This document shows positions 1 to 7,232 of a stretch of 64,000 nucleotides of DNA, piece after piece (position 1 is the stretch's first letter; each line of letters starts with the position of its first letter). The DNA comes from Desulfovibrio sp. JC022 (GTDB lineage: Bacteria > Desulfobacterota > Desulfovibrionia > Desulfovibrionales > Desulfovibrionaceae). The notes below the pieces were generated by a model. That model saw only the letters and a list, made by a program, of their open reading frames with translations. It did no database searches and was not told where the DNA came from. Both the position numbers and the translations under genes were made by a program. Where the stretch lies: positions 248,001-312,000 of the forward strand of contig NZ_VOPZ01000001.1 of the NCBI RefSeq assembly GCF_010470665.1, in the 5' to 3' direction.

Positions 1-261
1 TTCGCTGTGCGCGGGGCTTTAACTTATTTCAGCTACGTGACAATGCTTACCGTGGGCTACGGGGATATCCTGCCGGTGTCGTTCATGGCTCGTTCTCTCT
101 CGATCCTGCAAGGCCTTTTCGGGCAGATGTATCTGGCAGTATTCATTGCAGGAATCCTCGGGGCGTTCCTTTCTCAGCAGCATTTGGGCTCTGCCGGTGA
201 AAAGCCGGGAGGGCTAGGTGATGAACCGGAGAATGAGCGGCATGAAGCAGGAGGACCTTAA
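1..261 (+). CDS. Potassium ion channel, C-terminal part (5' end outside window)
   Basis: The frame is open from the first base, so the start lies upstream. The visible part carries the potassium selectivity filter TVGYGD (about residue 18 of the visible protein), followed by a hydrophobic segment that fits the inner pore helix, and then a short hydrophilic tail rich in Gly and Glu. This is the pore-loop plus TM2 layout of two-TM (Ion_trans_2) potassium channels of the inner membrane. No RCK/TrkA-type regulatory domain follows, so it is a short channel. It converges with the paralog gene on the minus strand and the two reading frames overlap by 4 bp. Substrate specificity is from the filter motif; gating is unknown. 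Confidence 0.85.
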   Translation, partial: FAVRGALTYFSYVTMLTVGYGDILPVSFMARSLSILQGLFGQMYLAVFIAGILGAFLSQQHLGSAGEKPGGLGDEPENERHEAGGP

Positions 262-1472
262 GTCCAGCCGTTGAAGTCGCTTAACTGTCTTTTCTGGTTA
301 CTGCCGAATTGTTCCTTTTCTTCGTTACCGTATAGCTCGGTGACTTTTACCGGAGAGTAAAAAGCCTGCTGAGTTGAGCTCTCCTGAAGAGCCAGAGTCA
401 TCGGCACATCCCTTATGGGACCCAGTTGAATGTTCATCGGACCTGCTTCCTGCCCCTGTTGAGATTTCTGATAATCCTGATAGGCCTGTTCTTCTTCAAC
501 AGTGGTGTATGATATTCTGGAAAGCTTCATTACTCCCAGTTCTGATTTTAGGGCTTCAAAGTATGCTTCACCGCCTTTGAACAGGTATTTTGAAAAATCA
601 TCATCTTTGCCTTTGTTGGCTTCATTCAGCTTATCTACAGATTTCTGCGAGAGGGCGCCAATTTCCGAGTTTTGCCTTTTGTAGGCATTGCTTCTGTTGA
701 TTTTATCTTCCGCTCTGGAGTTGGCATCCCCACCGAAAATATTGTCTCTGGCAAATTGGGCGGTGGCATGGGTCACGCTTTCTGAGCTTTCGGAGTAGCG
801 GTTGCGGCCCGCATTTTTGAGTTTGCTTTTAGATTGCTCTCGTCCTGTTTCGAGGGAGGAACTGACCCGTTGGGCAAGTTCTTTGTCGGAGATATCGTAT
901 TCAGCAGTTGCGGTCTTGGCCCGTTCAATAGCCCGCTGCACGTAGGGCAGGGCACTTTCAGGTTCTTCCCCTTTTGCGTAGGTGGTGCGGTGCTCGGCAA
1001 CATACATGTCTTTAAATCTATCACGAACTTTGTTCCAGAAGCTGTCCTTGACTGATTTCGCCAGACTCTGAACCCGTTCAATAACTTCTTCTTTGTCCCC
1101 GGTGAAGAATTTGTCGATGATATTTCTGGCACCCTTGAAATCTTGCCCTTCAATCGCCGCGGTCAGTTCCTTGATGTGTTTGTCGTACTCAAGCCCGGAT
1201 TTACCAGAAAGGAAATTTTCGTTGCCCTCCTTAAATATCTTCTCCAGCCCTTCTTGAAGTTCATTGGATTTTTGATCAACTATTTCGGCAATATGAAATT
1301 CAATTGTTTCCCAATCCACCGGTTTAATAACCTTCAGTTCTTCCTTACCGTTAACTGATTTGGCAGTGGATGCTTTTGCGGAATCCTCTTCTATTTTACG
1401 TGAAGATGTTTCCTGACTTGTGCGGAAATTGAAGCTGCCTACGTTACTTTGGTTGGTGGAATTGATCTGCAT
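258..1472 (-). CDS. Paralogous protein of unknown function (third of three tandem copies)
   Basis: A 404-residue soluble, highly charged, helix-rich protein with no signal peptide or membrane segment. I do not recognise the family. It shares with the next two genes a short Gln/Asn/Ser-rich N-terminus, a conserved central block (GLEKIF, then about 30 residues on GQDFKGARNIIDKFF, then a block with FW), and a second block reading LKNAGRNRYSESSESVTHA followed by FARDNIF. The tail is the most variable part. It is the last gene of the three-gene set, 12 bp after the preceding copy. Expression probably depends on the sigma-28 promoter upstream of the first copy. Confidence 0.75.
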   Translation of the reverse strand: MQINSTNQSNVGSFNFRTSQETSSRKIEEDSAKASTAKSVNGKEELKVIKPVDWETIEFHIAEIVDQKSNELQEGLEKIFKEGNENFLSGKSGLEYDKHIKELTAAIEGQDFKGARNIIDKFFTGDKEEVIERVQSLAKSVKDSFWNKVRDRFKDMYVAEHRTTYAKGEEPESALPYVQRAIERAKTATAEYDISDKELAQRVSSSLETGREQSKSKLKNAGRNRYSESSESVTHATAQFARDNIFGGDANSRAEDKINRSNAYKRQNSEIGALSQKSVDKLNEANKGKDDDFSKYLFKGGEAYFEALKSELGVMKLSRISYTTVEEEQAYQDYQKSQQGQEAGPMNIQLGPIRDVPMTLALQESSTQQAFYSPVKVTELYGNEEKEQFGSNQKRQLSDFNGWT

Positions 1473-1484
1473 GGTTTACCTCGG

Positions 1485-2630
1485 TTAAATTTCCCAGTCG
1501 ATTGAAGGGTAAATATCTTCACTATATGTGTTTATGTATTGAGCAGCTTGCTTCTCGGTATTTTCATTTTGCTGTGATGATTCAAGCATGCCCTCTACGT
1601 TCAAAGACAGCAGTTGCGGATCAACACCGTTTTTTAATTGCTGCTCCATGGGTGATAATGTGGATTGGACCTGTTCTTGGGAATTGTCCGGTTTCTCGAC
1701 AACTCTGGGGCTGGCGGCCAGCTTGAGCTTGTCTAATTCTTTGACAAAAGAATCCGTTCTGCCGCGCATGAATTTGGTGAATTTATCAGCCTTGCGGGTA
1801 TTTTGGTGCCGCAGCCGATTCAGCTGCTCTTCGGTCACACCTTCGTTGTAATAAAGTTCGTCTATATCCTTGAGGATTTTTTGATCTTCTTCGTAGTTGG
1901 AGTCATCGGTGTTGAATATCTTGCTTTTGGCAAACTCAGTTGCTGCATGAGTTACGCTTCGGGCATCTTCAGAATATTTATTCTGCCCAGCATTTTTGAG
2001 CTTGCCTTTGGCATGGGCTGCCGCACTGTTACGGGTGGCATTAACTAAATCGCTTAAATCTTCGGAAGAGAATTTTTCAACTTCATTGCGTGATTTTTCA
2101 ATGGCCATTTTGGCGAGGTCGAAGGTGGAAAGGTCGTCGCGCTCCTTACCGTCAATGTACATAGTCCATTTCAGGCCGTCTTTTTTCAGAAAGTCGAGGC
2201 CATCCTCTATATTGTCCCAAAAGTTGTCCTCAGCAGCCTTGGCTAGATTTTGAAGACGGGTAATGATTTTGTCGGTGTCTCCATTGTAAAATTTGTCGAT
2301 CAGCTTTTCTGCCCGTTTGAAGTCCTGTCCTTGAATTGCTTTGCCCAATTCATCTATATGTTCCCGGTATTCTTCGCTGTTGCGTCCGGCTAGCAGCTGT
2401 TCTCCATTGTCAAAGATTTTCTCCAAACCTTTTTTCAGGAAGTCGGCAGATTTGCGCATAACTCTTTCAAGCTGGAATTCAATGCTGTTCTGGGAAATTT
2501 TGCGCGGCGGCATGTCTGCTGCTGAAGTTGTAATCTCCTCGGGACGAGTGGAATTTTCATCCTTGGTATTACTAGACTTGAAAGAGCCGACTTGCATCTG
2601 GTTGGACTGATTAAAACCCTGTATACGCAT
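1485..2630 (-). CDS. Paralogous protein of unknown function (second of three tandem copies)
   Basis: A 381-residue hydrophilic protein of unknown function, clearly homologous to both neighbours. Shared landmarks in order are the Gln-rich start MRIQGFNQSNQ, the block GLEKIFDNGEQLLAGR, the block GQDFKRAEKLIDKFYNGD, a DNFWDNIEDG segment, and LKNAGQNKYSEDARSVTHA. The long helical segments and high Lys/Glu content suggest an extended or coiled structure. It starts 2 bp after the stop of the upstream copy, so translation is probably coupled. No enzyme motif was seen. Confidence 0.75.
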   Translation of the reverse strand: MRIQGFNQSNQMQVGSFKSSNTKDENSTRPEEITTSAADMPPRKISQNSIEFQLERVMRKSADFLKKGLEKIFDNGEQLLAGRNSEEYREHIDELGKAIQGQDFKRAEKLIDKFYNGDTDKIITRLQNLAKAAEDNFWDNIEDGLDFLKKDGLKWTMYIDGKERDDLSTFDLAKMAIEKSRNEVEKFSSEDLSDLVNATRNSAAAHAKGKLKNAGQNKYSEDARSVTHAATEFAKSKIFNTDDSNYEEDQKILKDIDELYYNEGVTEEQLNRLRHQNTRKADKFTKFMRGRTDSFVKELDKLKLAASPRVVEKPDNSQEQVQSTLSPMEQQLKNGVDPQLLSLNVEGMLESSQQNENTEKQAAQYINTYSEDIYPSIDWEI

Positions 2631-2632
2631 GG

Positions 2633-3871
2633 TTATTTTCCTTCCTGATCAGAATCGGTTAAATATTCGTCCCATTTGTTCTGTTGGGTCTTATATTTAT
2701 TTATGGCATCGGTTTCGTTTACATTATTTCTTTCTGAATGGTCGTCCAGAATAATGTCACTGATATTTTTTTGTAATTCTATTTGATTTTGTTGCGCTTT
2801 GACCAACGGTTGCACTGGTGCCGTAAGTGACGTCTTCCCTGATTCTGTTAACGGTGTCTGCTGCCCCGAGGCACCATCCGCTGTTACGACTCCAGATGTT
2901 TTATCTGGTGTCTCCTGCTCTTCTTCACCTTTTTTAACAAGCATGGCAGTGCTTTTCAGGGTTCCGTAAATTGAGTGGAAGCGTTTAACCCGTTCCCGTG
3001 CGTAATCGTAGAAATTATCTGTCTTACGTTTATTGCGATGTTTAAGTCTGTCGAGTTGTTCCTGATTGATTTTCTCGCCGGGTTCAAGGGCATAAATGTC
3101 GGATAATTTCTCTTTGTCTTCCTTGATGACGACATCATTGGTATTAAAAATCTTGTTGCGAGAAAATTCGGCCGCTGAAGCTGTGACGCTGGTTGCGTCC
3201 TCAGAGTATTTGTTACGCCCGGCATGTTCGAGTTTAACTTTGGCGTTGTCGACTGCGGCTTTGCGGATGGAATCGGTAATTCCTGAAAAATCCTGATCAG
3301 AAAAAGGGTTAACTTCTTCTCTCGACAGCCTCAAAGCCAGCACGGTCATCTCTTTCATTGTAATTTTTTCATACGTCTTACCATCGTATCTAAAATTATA
3401 TTGAGCTCCTCCTCCCGGCAAATCAGCGATTCCATCTTCTATCTCATTCCAGAATTTGTCTTCAGTTGCTTCAGCCAGCATTTTAATTTTGCCAACAATC
3501 TTATCGGTGCTTCCACCGAAGAACTTGTCTATAAGTTTTTCTGCTTTTTTGTAGTCCTGTAGTTGTATTGCTTCGGATAGGGCATCAATGTGTTTGTCGT
3601 ATTCGTTACTGCTTCTGCCGGCCAGAGTGGACTCTCCACCTATGAATATTTTGGATATTCCTTCATGCAGGAACTTGCATGATTCGTTTATGGCCATTTC
3701 GATTGTAAAACCAAGGTCGCTTTGCGATATATCTTTTTCGGTTTTGATGCCCTCTTCTATTTTCTTCTTTTCAGCAGCAATTTTGTCCGCGTTTTTCTTT
3801 TTGAAATTATCGGTAATTGTATTGATGTCGAAAGTGGAAGTTGTGGATTGTCCGAATGATGAGATACGCAT
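2633..3871 (-). CDS. Paralogous protein of unknown function (first of three tandem copies, behind a sigma-28 promoter)
   Basis: A 412-residue protein, first gene of the tandem set. It carries the same blocks as its neighbours: an N-terminus MRISSFGQSTTSTFD, then GISKIFIGGESTLAGR, LQDYKKAEKLIDKFFGGST, FWNEIEDG, and LEHAGRNKYSEDATSVTASA. A purine-rich ribosome site (AGAGAGG) precedes the ATG. Its promoter matches the flagellar sigma factor consensus (see 3921-3947), so the trio is probably expressed with late flagellar and chemotaxis genes. A flagellum-linked or flagellar-export role is an inference; no secretion or binding domain was recognised. Confidence 0.75.
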   Translation of the reverse strand: MRISSFGQSTTSTFDINTITDNFKKKNADKIAAEKKKIEEGIKTEKDISQSDLGFTIEMAINESCKFLHEGISKIFIGGESTLAGRSSNEYDKHIDALSEAIQLQDYKKAEKLIDKFFGGSTDKIVGKIKMLAEATEDKFWNEIEDGIADLPGGGAQYNFRYDGKTYEKITMKEMTVLALRLSREEVNPFSDQDFSGITDSIRKAAVDNAKVKLEHAGRNKYSEDATSVTASAAEFSRNKIFNTNDVVIKEDKEKLSDIYALEPGEKINQEQLDRLKHRNKRKTDNFYDYARERVKRFHSIYGTLKSTAMLVKKGEEEQETPDKTSGVVTADGASGQQTPLTESGKTSLTAPVQPLVKAQQNQIELQKNISDIILDDHSERNNVNETDAINKYKTQQNKWDEYLTDSDQEGK

Positions 3872-3920
3872 GATCTTTGCCTCTCTAACTTAGGCTTAAG
3901 TGAATCTTGTATTGCGTTAA

Positions 3921-3947
3921 TAATCGGCTGTTCTTGAGAAAACTTTA
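3921..3947 (-). promoter_or_regulatory. Sigma-28 (FliA) promoter of the three-paralog operon
   Basis: Reading the minus strand, TAAAGTTT (3947-3940) is followed by exactly 11 bases and then GCCGATTA (3928-3921). The flagellar sigma factor consensus is TAAAGTTT, 11 bases, GCCGATAA, so the match is 15 of 16 with correct spacing. It lies 50 bp upstream of the first paralog's ATG. Confidence 0.85.
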
Positions 3948-4008
3948 TGTTTATATGATAAAAATATACATAAAAATAATTAATCCGTTCACGGCATAAT
4001 TATAGGGC

Positions 4009-4039
4009 AAAAAAAAGGACAGGTCTTAGAACCTGTCCT
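4009..4039 (-). terminator. Rho-independent terminator after obg-proB
   Basis: Arms GGACAGGT (4017-4024) and ACCTGTCC (4031-4038) form a perfect 8-bp stem, extended by one A-T pair. On the minus strand it is followed by a run of eight T (complement of 4009-4016). It ends transcripts coming from proB before the paralog promoter. Confidence 0.85.
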
Positions 4040-4065
4040 AAGTGATAAACATGATGGATTTAACA

Positions 4066-4157
4066 CGCTCAGCGGCGAAGCCCTGATGAAAAGTTTAGGA
4101 GAGTCCAGAGAACCCTTTCCAAAGGGTTCTTTGGTCCCCGAAGGGCCGCCGGAGGTT
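4066..4157. repeat. Intergenic repeat-like element with nested hairpins
   Basis: The stretch just downstream of proB contains the hairpin AACCCTTT-cca-AAGGGTT and a GC-rich block (CCGAAGGGCCGCCGGAGG) that resembles, in part, the two intergenic elements at 6340-6412 and 48553-48628 (shared cores CCTCCGGC and CAAAGG/CCTTTGG). It does not read as a gene. It is probably a dispersed REP-like element, but the relation to the other two copies is loose. Confidence 0.4.
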
Positions 4158-4159
4158 TC

Positions 4160-5302
4160 TTACAAAGCAGCGTCCAACAGTAGATTATCCCGGTGAATGG
4201 CTTCGGGGTAGGGGCATTTACCGAGGATCGATTCGATATTGCAGGATTTGCAGCCCATGATTTTGAGCATGTCTGCGGAGCTATAACAGGACAATCCCAC
4301 AGCAAGGGACTTGCCTGAAGTGTTGACCACGCGGACAAGTTCTCCGGCTTTAAATTTTCCCTCAACTTCGGATATTCCGGCTGGTAATAAACTTTTACCC
4401 CCGGAAAGCAACGCTTTTTCAGCCCCGGAATCGATAATCAGATCACCGGCGGGATCGCAATGGTAAGCCAGCCAGTACTTGCGCCTGGATACGGATTTTT
4501 CATCAGGAACAATCCATGTTCCGCACTCTTCACCATTAAAAACGCGCTCGATAATCATGCGCTCTTTGCCAGCGAGGATAAGTGTAGGAACACCGAGTTG
4601 GGCAGCACGGTTGGCCGCACGCATCTTGGAAAACATCCCTCCTGAACCCACGGCGGTTTTGCCGTCGCACATGGCATCAAGATCGAGATCGTGTACATTC
4701 TCAATGCAGGCCAGCGGCTTGGCATCGGGATTCTTGTCCGGGTTCTTGTCAAATACGCCGTCAGCGGAAGTGAGGTTGATAAAAAGATCGGCTTCAACCA
4801 CGTTGAGGATCAGGCTGGCGAGGGTATCGTTATCCCCGAATTCAAGTTCCTGAACAGCCACGGTGTCGTTTTCATTGATGATGGGGATTACCCGCCATTC
4901 AAGCAGTCTTGAAAGGGTGTTGCGGGCATTTAGAAAACGGTCGCGATGTTTGAGGTCGTCGCGAGTGAGCAGGACCTGAGAGGTCACAAGGCCGAAGCGG
5001 CGGAAGGTCTCGTCATACTCATGCATGAGCCGGGACTGGCCGATGGCCGAAGCTGCCTGCCGCGCGGGCAGGTCATCCAGCTTTGCGCCGGAAGGAATTG
5101 AATTTCGTCCGGCAGCAACAGCACCGGACGATACCAGAACTATATCGACCCCGCGTTCGTGCAGGGTCGCCAGTTGGTCGGCAAGACGGCAGATCAGGCC
5201 GAGGTTGATGCCCTCTGCCGTGGTCAGAACCGCGCTGCCGATTTTTACAACAATGCGTTTAGCTTCCTGTAATGTCTCAATCCTGTTGTTCGTCCTGCTC
5301 AT
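4160..5302 (-). CDS. proB: Glutamate 5-kinase
   Basis: A 380-residue protein that phosphorylates glutamate, the first step of proline biosynthesis. The N-terminal amino-acid-kinase domain (about 1-265) shows VVKIGSAVLT near residue 20, VLVSSGAVAAG near 58, and the INENDTVAVQEL segment. A C-terminal PUA domain (about 290-370) gives the long form of the enzyme. The start lies inside the 3' end of obg, 26 bp before its stop, with a GAGGAAG ribosome site within obg, so the two are translationally coupled. The obg-proB order is common in this group. A terminator follows at 4009-4039. Confidence 0.95.
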   Translation of the reverse strand: MSRTNNRIETLQEAKRIVVKIGSAVLTTAEGINLGLICRLADQLATLHERGVDIVLVSSGAVAAGRNSIPSGAKLDDLPARQAASAIGQSRLMHEYDETFRRFGLVTSQVLLTRDDLKHRDRFLNARNTLSRLLEWRVIPIINENDTVAVQELEFGDNDTLASLILNVVEADLFINLTSADGVFDKNPDKNPDAKPLACIENVHDLDLDAMCDGKTAVGSGGMFSKMRAANRAAQLGVPTLILAGKERMIIERVFNGEECGTWIVPDEKSVSRRKYWLAYHCDPAGDLIIDSGAEKALLSGGKSLLPAGISEVEGKFKAGELVRVVNTSGKSLAVGLSCYSSADMLKIMGCKSCNIESILGKCPYPEAIHRDNLLLDAAL

Positions 5303-6326
5303 CTTCTTCCTCTTGATTCATGGCTTTGAATCTGTCCCACATATCTTTGAGGAGTTCCTGAACCCCGTCACTGTGGAGGGCGGATATGAAATAAATTTTC
5401 TGACCGGCTTCGTCGGCTTTGGCCTTGATTGATTCAAGGTCTTCCTCGGAAAGAAGGTCAATTTTGTTGATGACCCGCAGCTGGGTTTTAGCGGCCATTT
5501 CTTCATCAAAAATGCGCAGCTCTTCGTCGAGCATATTGAATCCGTCCAGCGGATCTTCAAGGCTCAGGTCTTCTGCACTGAGGATATGGACGAGGAATCT
5601 GGTCCGTTCCACATGTTTGAGGAAACGGTGTCCCAGTCCCAGTCCTTCGCTGGCCCCTTCAATGAGTCCGGGAATGTCAGCGATGACCAGTTTGCTGCCC
5701 ATGTCATCATCCACCACGCCGAGGTTGGGCACGAGGGTGGTGAAAGGGTAGGCCGCGATTTTGGGTTTCGCAGCGGAAATTTTAGAAATGAAGGTCGATT
5801 TACCGGCATTCGGCAGACCGAGCAGGCCAACGTCCGCAATGATCTTGAGTTGCAAGCGAATGCGTTTTTCTTCACCGGGAAAACCGTCTTCAGACTGACG
5901 CGGTGCCTGGTTGGTGGAAGATTTGAAGTGGATGTTACCACGACCACCGTCACCGCCCTTGCAGATTACTTCTTCGCGTCCTTCCTGAGTGAGATCGGCG
6001 ATGAGTTTTTCAGAGCCGTCTTCAGTGTTCACTTCATATACAAGTGTACCGAGAGGAAGATCGATGATGGTATCATCAGCAGCTTTACCGTACTTATCAC
6101 GGCCCATGCCCTGTTGTCCGCTCTTGGCTTCGTAGACTCTTTTAAGTCTGAAGTCGTAGAGGGTCAGAAGTTTGGAGCTGCCCCTGAAAATGAGGTCTCC
6201 ACCTTTACCGCCGTCACCGCCGCTGGGGCCGCCCTTGGGGATAAATCTTTCCCTGCGGAATGCCACGCATCCGTTGCCGCCCTTGCCGGAACGTACCGTG
6301 ATAGTTGCTTCATCTATGAATTTCAT
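5277..6326 (-). CDS. obgE: Obg family GTPase (ribosome assembly)
   Basis: A 349-residue GTPase acting in large-subunit assembly and stress control. The Gly-rich Obg fold occupies about residues 1-158 (FIDEATITVRSGKGGNGCV start, several KGGDGG motifs). The G domain has the P-loop GLPNAGKS, DIPGLIEGA as G3 and NKIDLL as G4. The C-terminus is short and acidic (EEEDEQDEQQD), as in many Obg proteins. It follows rplU and rpmA in the classical gene order, although a terminator and a repeat element lie between rpmA and obg, so part of its transcription may come from its own promoter. Confidence 0.96.
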   Translation of the reverse strand: MKFIDEATITVRSGKGGNGCVAFRRERFIPKGGPSGGDGGKGGDLIFRGSSKLLTLYDFRLKRVYEAKSGQQGMGRDKYGKAADDTIIDLPLGTLVYEVNTEDGSEKLIADLTQEGREEVICKGGDGGRGNIHFKSSTNQAPRQSEDGFPGEEKRIRLQLKIIADVGLLGLPNAGKSTFISKISAAKPKIAAYPFTTLVPNLGVVDDDMGSKLVIADIPGLIEGASEGLGLGHRFLKHVERTRFLVHILSAEDLSLEDPLDGFNMLDEELRIFDEEMAAKTQLRVINKIDLLSEEDLESIKAKADEAGQKIYFISALHSDGVQELLKDMWDRFKAMNQEEEDEQDEQQD

Positions 6327-6339
6327 AACAAATACCTGA

Positions 6340-6412
6340 TTAGGATGCGCTTCGCGCTTTGTTGGGTGATTTCTCCTCCGGCTGCCAAAGGAAATAATTT
6401 TCTTTTAGAATC
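6340..6412. repeat. Dispersed intergenic repeat, copy 1
   Basis: The stretch contains GCGCTTCGCGCTTTG, GGTGATTTC, CTCCGGC and CAAAGG, then a weak GAATCC end. The element at 48553-48628 shows the same words in the same order and orientation. It sits between rpmA and obg and does not encode protein. Confidence 0.5.
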
Positions 6413-6486
6413 CTTGAGGGGGGAAGGGGAGTGAAATCGAAAAATAAGGTTTATCTACTATAAAGAAATGCTGCCGAAAAGACACG

Positions 6487-6525
6487 AAAAGGCAGGGGAC
6501 GCATTGTGTAATGCGACCCCTGCCT
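6487..6525 (-). terminator. Terminator after rplU-rpmA
   Basis: A 16-bp stem (6490-6505 against 6510-6525) with one mismatch and a four-base loop, followed on the minus strand by TTTT. It lies 24 bp past the rpmA stop and may be partly read through into obg. Confidence 0.8.
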
Positions 6526-6548
6526 GAAAAAAAGCTTTCGCCTGATGT

Positions 6549-6818
6549 CTAGGCTTCGGCAGGAACGATGTGTACTCTGGTTTTAACGCGGTTTTTGCGA
6601 ACGTACTTTTCGTACTTCACAACACCGTCAACCAGTGCAAACAAGGTCCAGTCTTTACCGGTGCCAACGTTTGTACCTGCGTGGACTTTACTACCAACCT
6701 GGCGAACAAGGATGTTGCCAGCCAGTACTTCCTGACCACCAAAACGTTTTACACCACGTCTTTGGGCATTACTATCGCGACCGTTTTTCGAGCTACCGCC
6801 CGCTTTCTTATGAGCCAT
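6549..6818 (-). CDS. rpmA: 50S ribosomal protein L27
   Basis: An 89-residue basic protein with the typical L27 start [16 protein letters not shown] and the [17 protein letters not shown] block. The N-terminal tail reaches the peptidyl-transferase centre in the ribosome. Length and position 33 bp behind rplU are as usual. The start is directly visible, with a GGAGG ribosome site upstream. Confidence 0.98.
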   Translation of the reverse strand: MAHKKAGGSSKNGRDSNAQRRGVKRFGGQEVLAGNILVRQVGSKVHAGTNVGTGKDWTLFALVDGVVKYEKYVRKNRVKTRVHIVPAEA

Positions 6819-6851
6819 TATTAGCCTCCTTAGTAGGTTCTGTCGTCAAGC

Positions 6852-7163
6852 TTAAGCCTGAATGGCTTCCACTTTGATTCTTGTGTAGTCCTGACGATGA
6901 CCCTGTTTGGTCTGAGAGTCTTTCCTGCGTCTTTTTTTGAAAACGATGATCTTTTTATCACGACCATGTTCTACGATAGAGCAAGATACTTTCGCACCTT
7001 CAACATAAGGAGCACCGATTTTGACGTCTTCGCCCTGACCGATAAGAAGAATTTTATCCAGATCGACTTTAGTGCCTGCTTCAGCGTCCATTTTCTGGAC
7101 ATTGAGTTCCAGACCTTCTTCAACGCGGAACTGCTTGCCGCCAGTCTCAATTATTGCATACAT
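6852..7163 (-). CDS. rplU: 50S ribosomal protein L21
   Basis: A 103-residue protein beginning MYAIIETGGKQFRVEEG and ending with the KRRRKDSQTKQGHRQDYTRIKV block typical of L21, which binds 23S rRNA. It is the first gene of the rplU-rpmA-(obg-proB) set. The 69 bp before its start separate it from the long fusion gene, which ends just upstream on the same strand. Confidence 0.98.
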   Translation of the reverse strand: MYAIIETGGKQFRVEEGLELNVQKMDAEAGTKVDLDKILLIGQGEDVKIGAPYVEGAKVSCSIVEHGRDKKIIVFKKRRRKDSQTKQGHRQDYTRIKVEAIQA

Positions 7164-7232
7164 TTTTTGCTTACCTCCGTCACGTAAGAGAGGGGAAGAT
7201 ATTCGTATCTAGATGGAAAAGTCAAGTAGGAA

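Noticed and set aside
5586-6434. 282-residue open frame on the plus strand antisense to obg
   Set aside because: It lies fully over a strongly conserved gene, has no ribosome site and reads as a low-complexity shadow.
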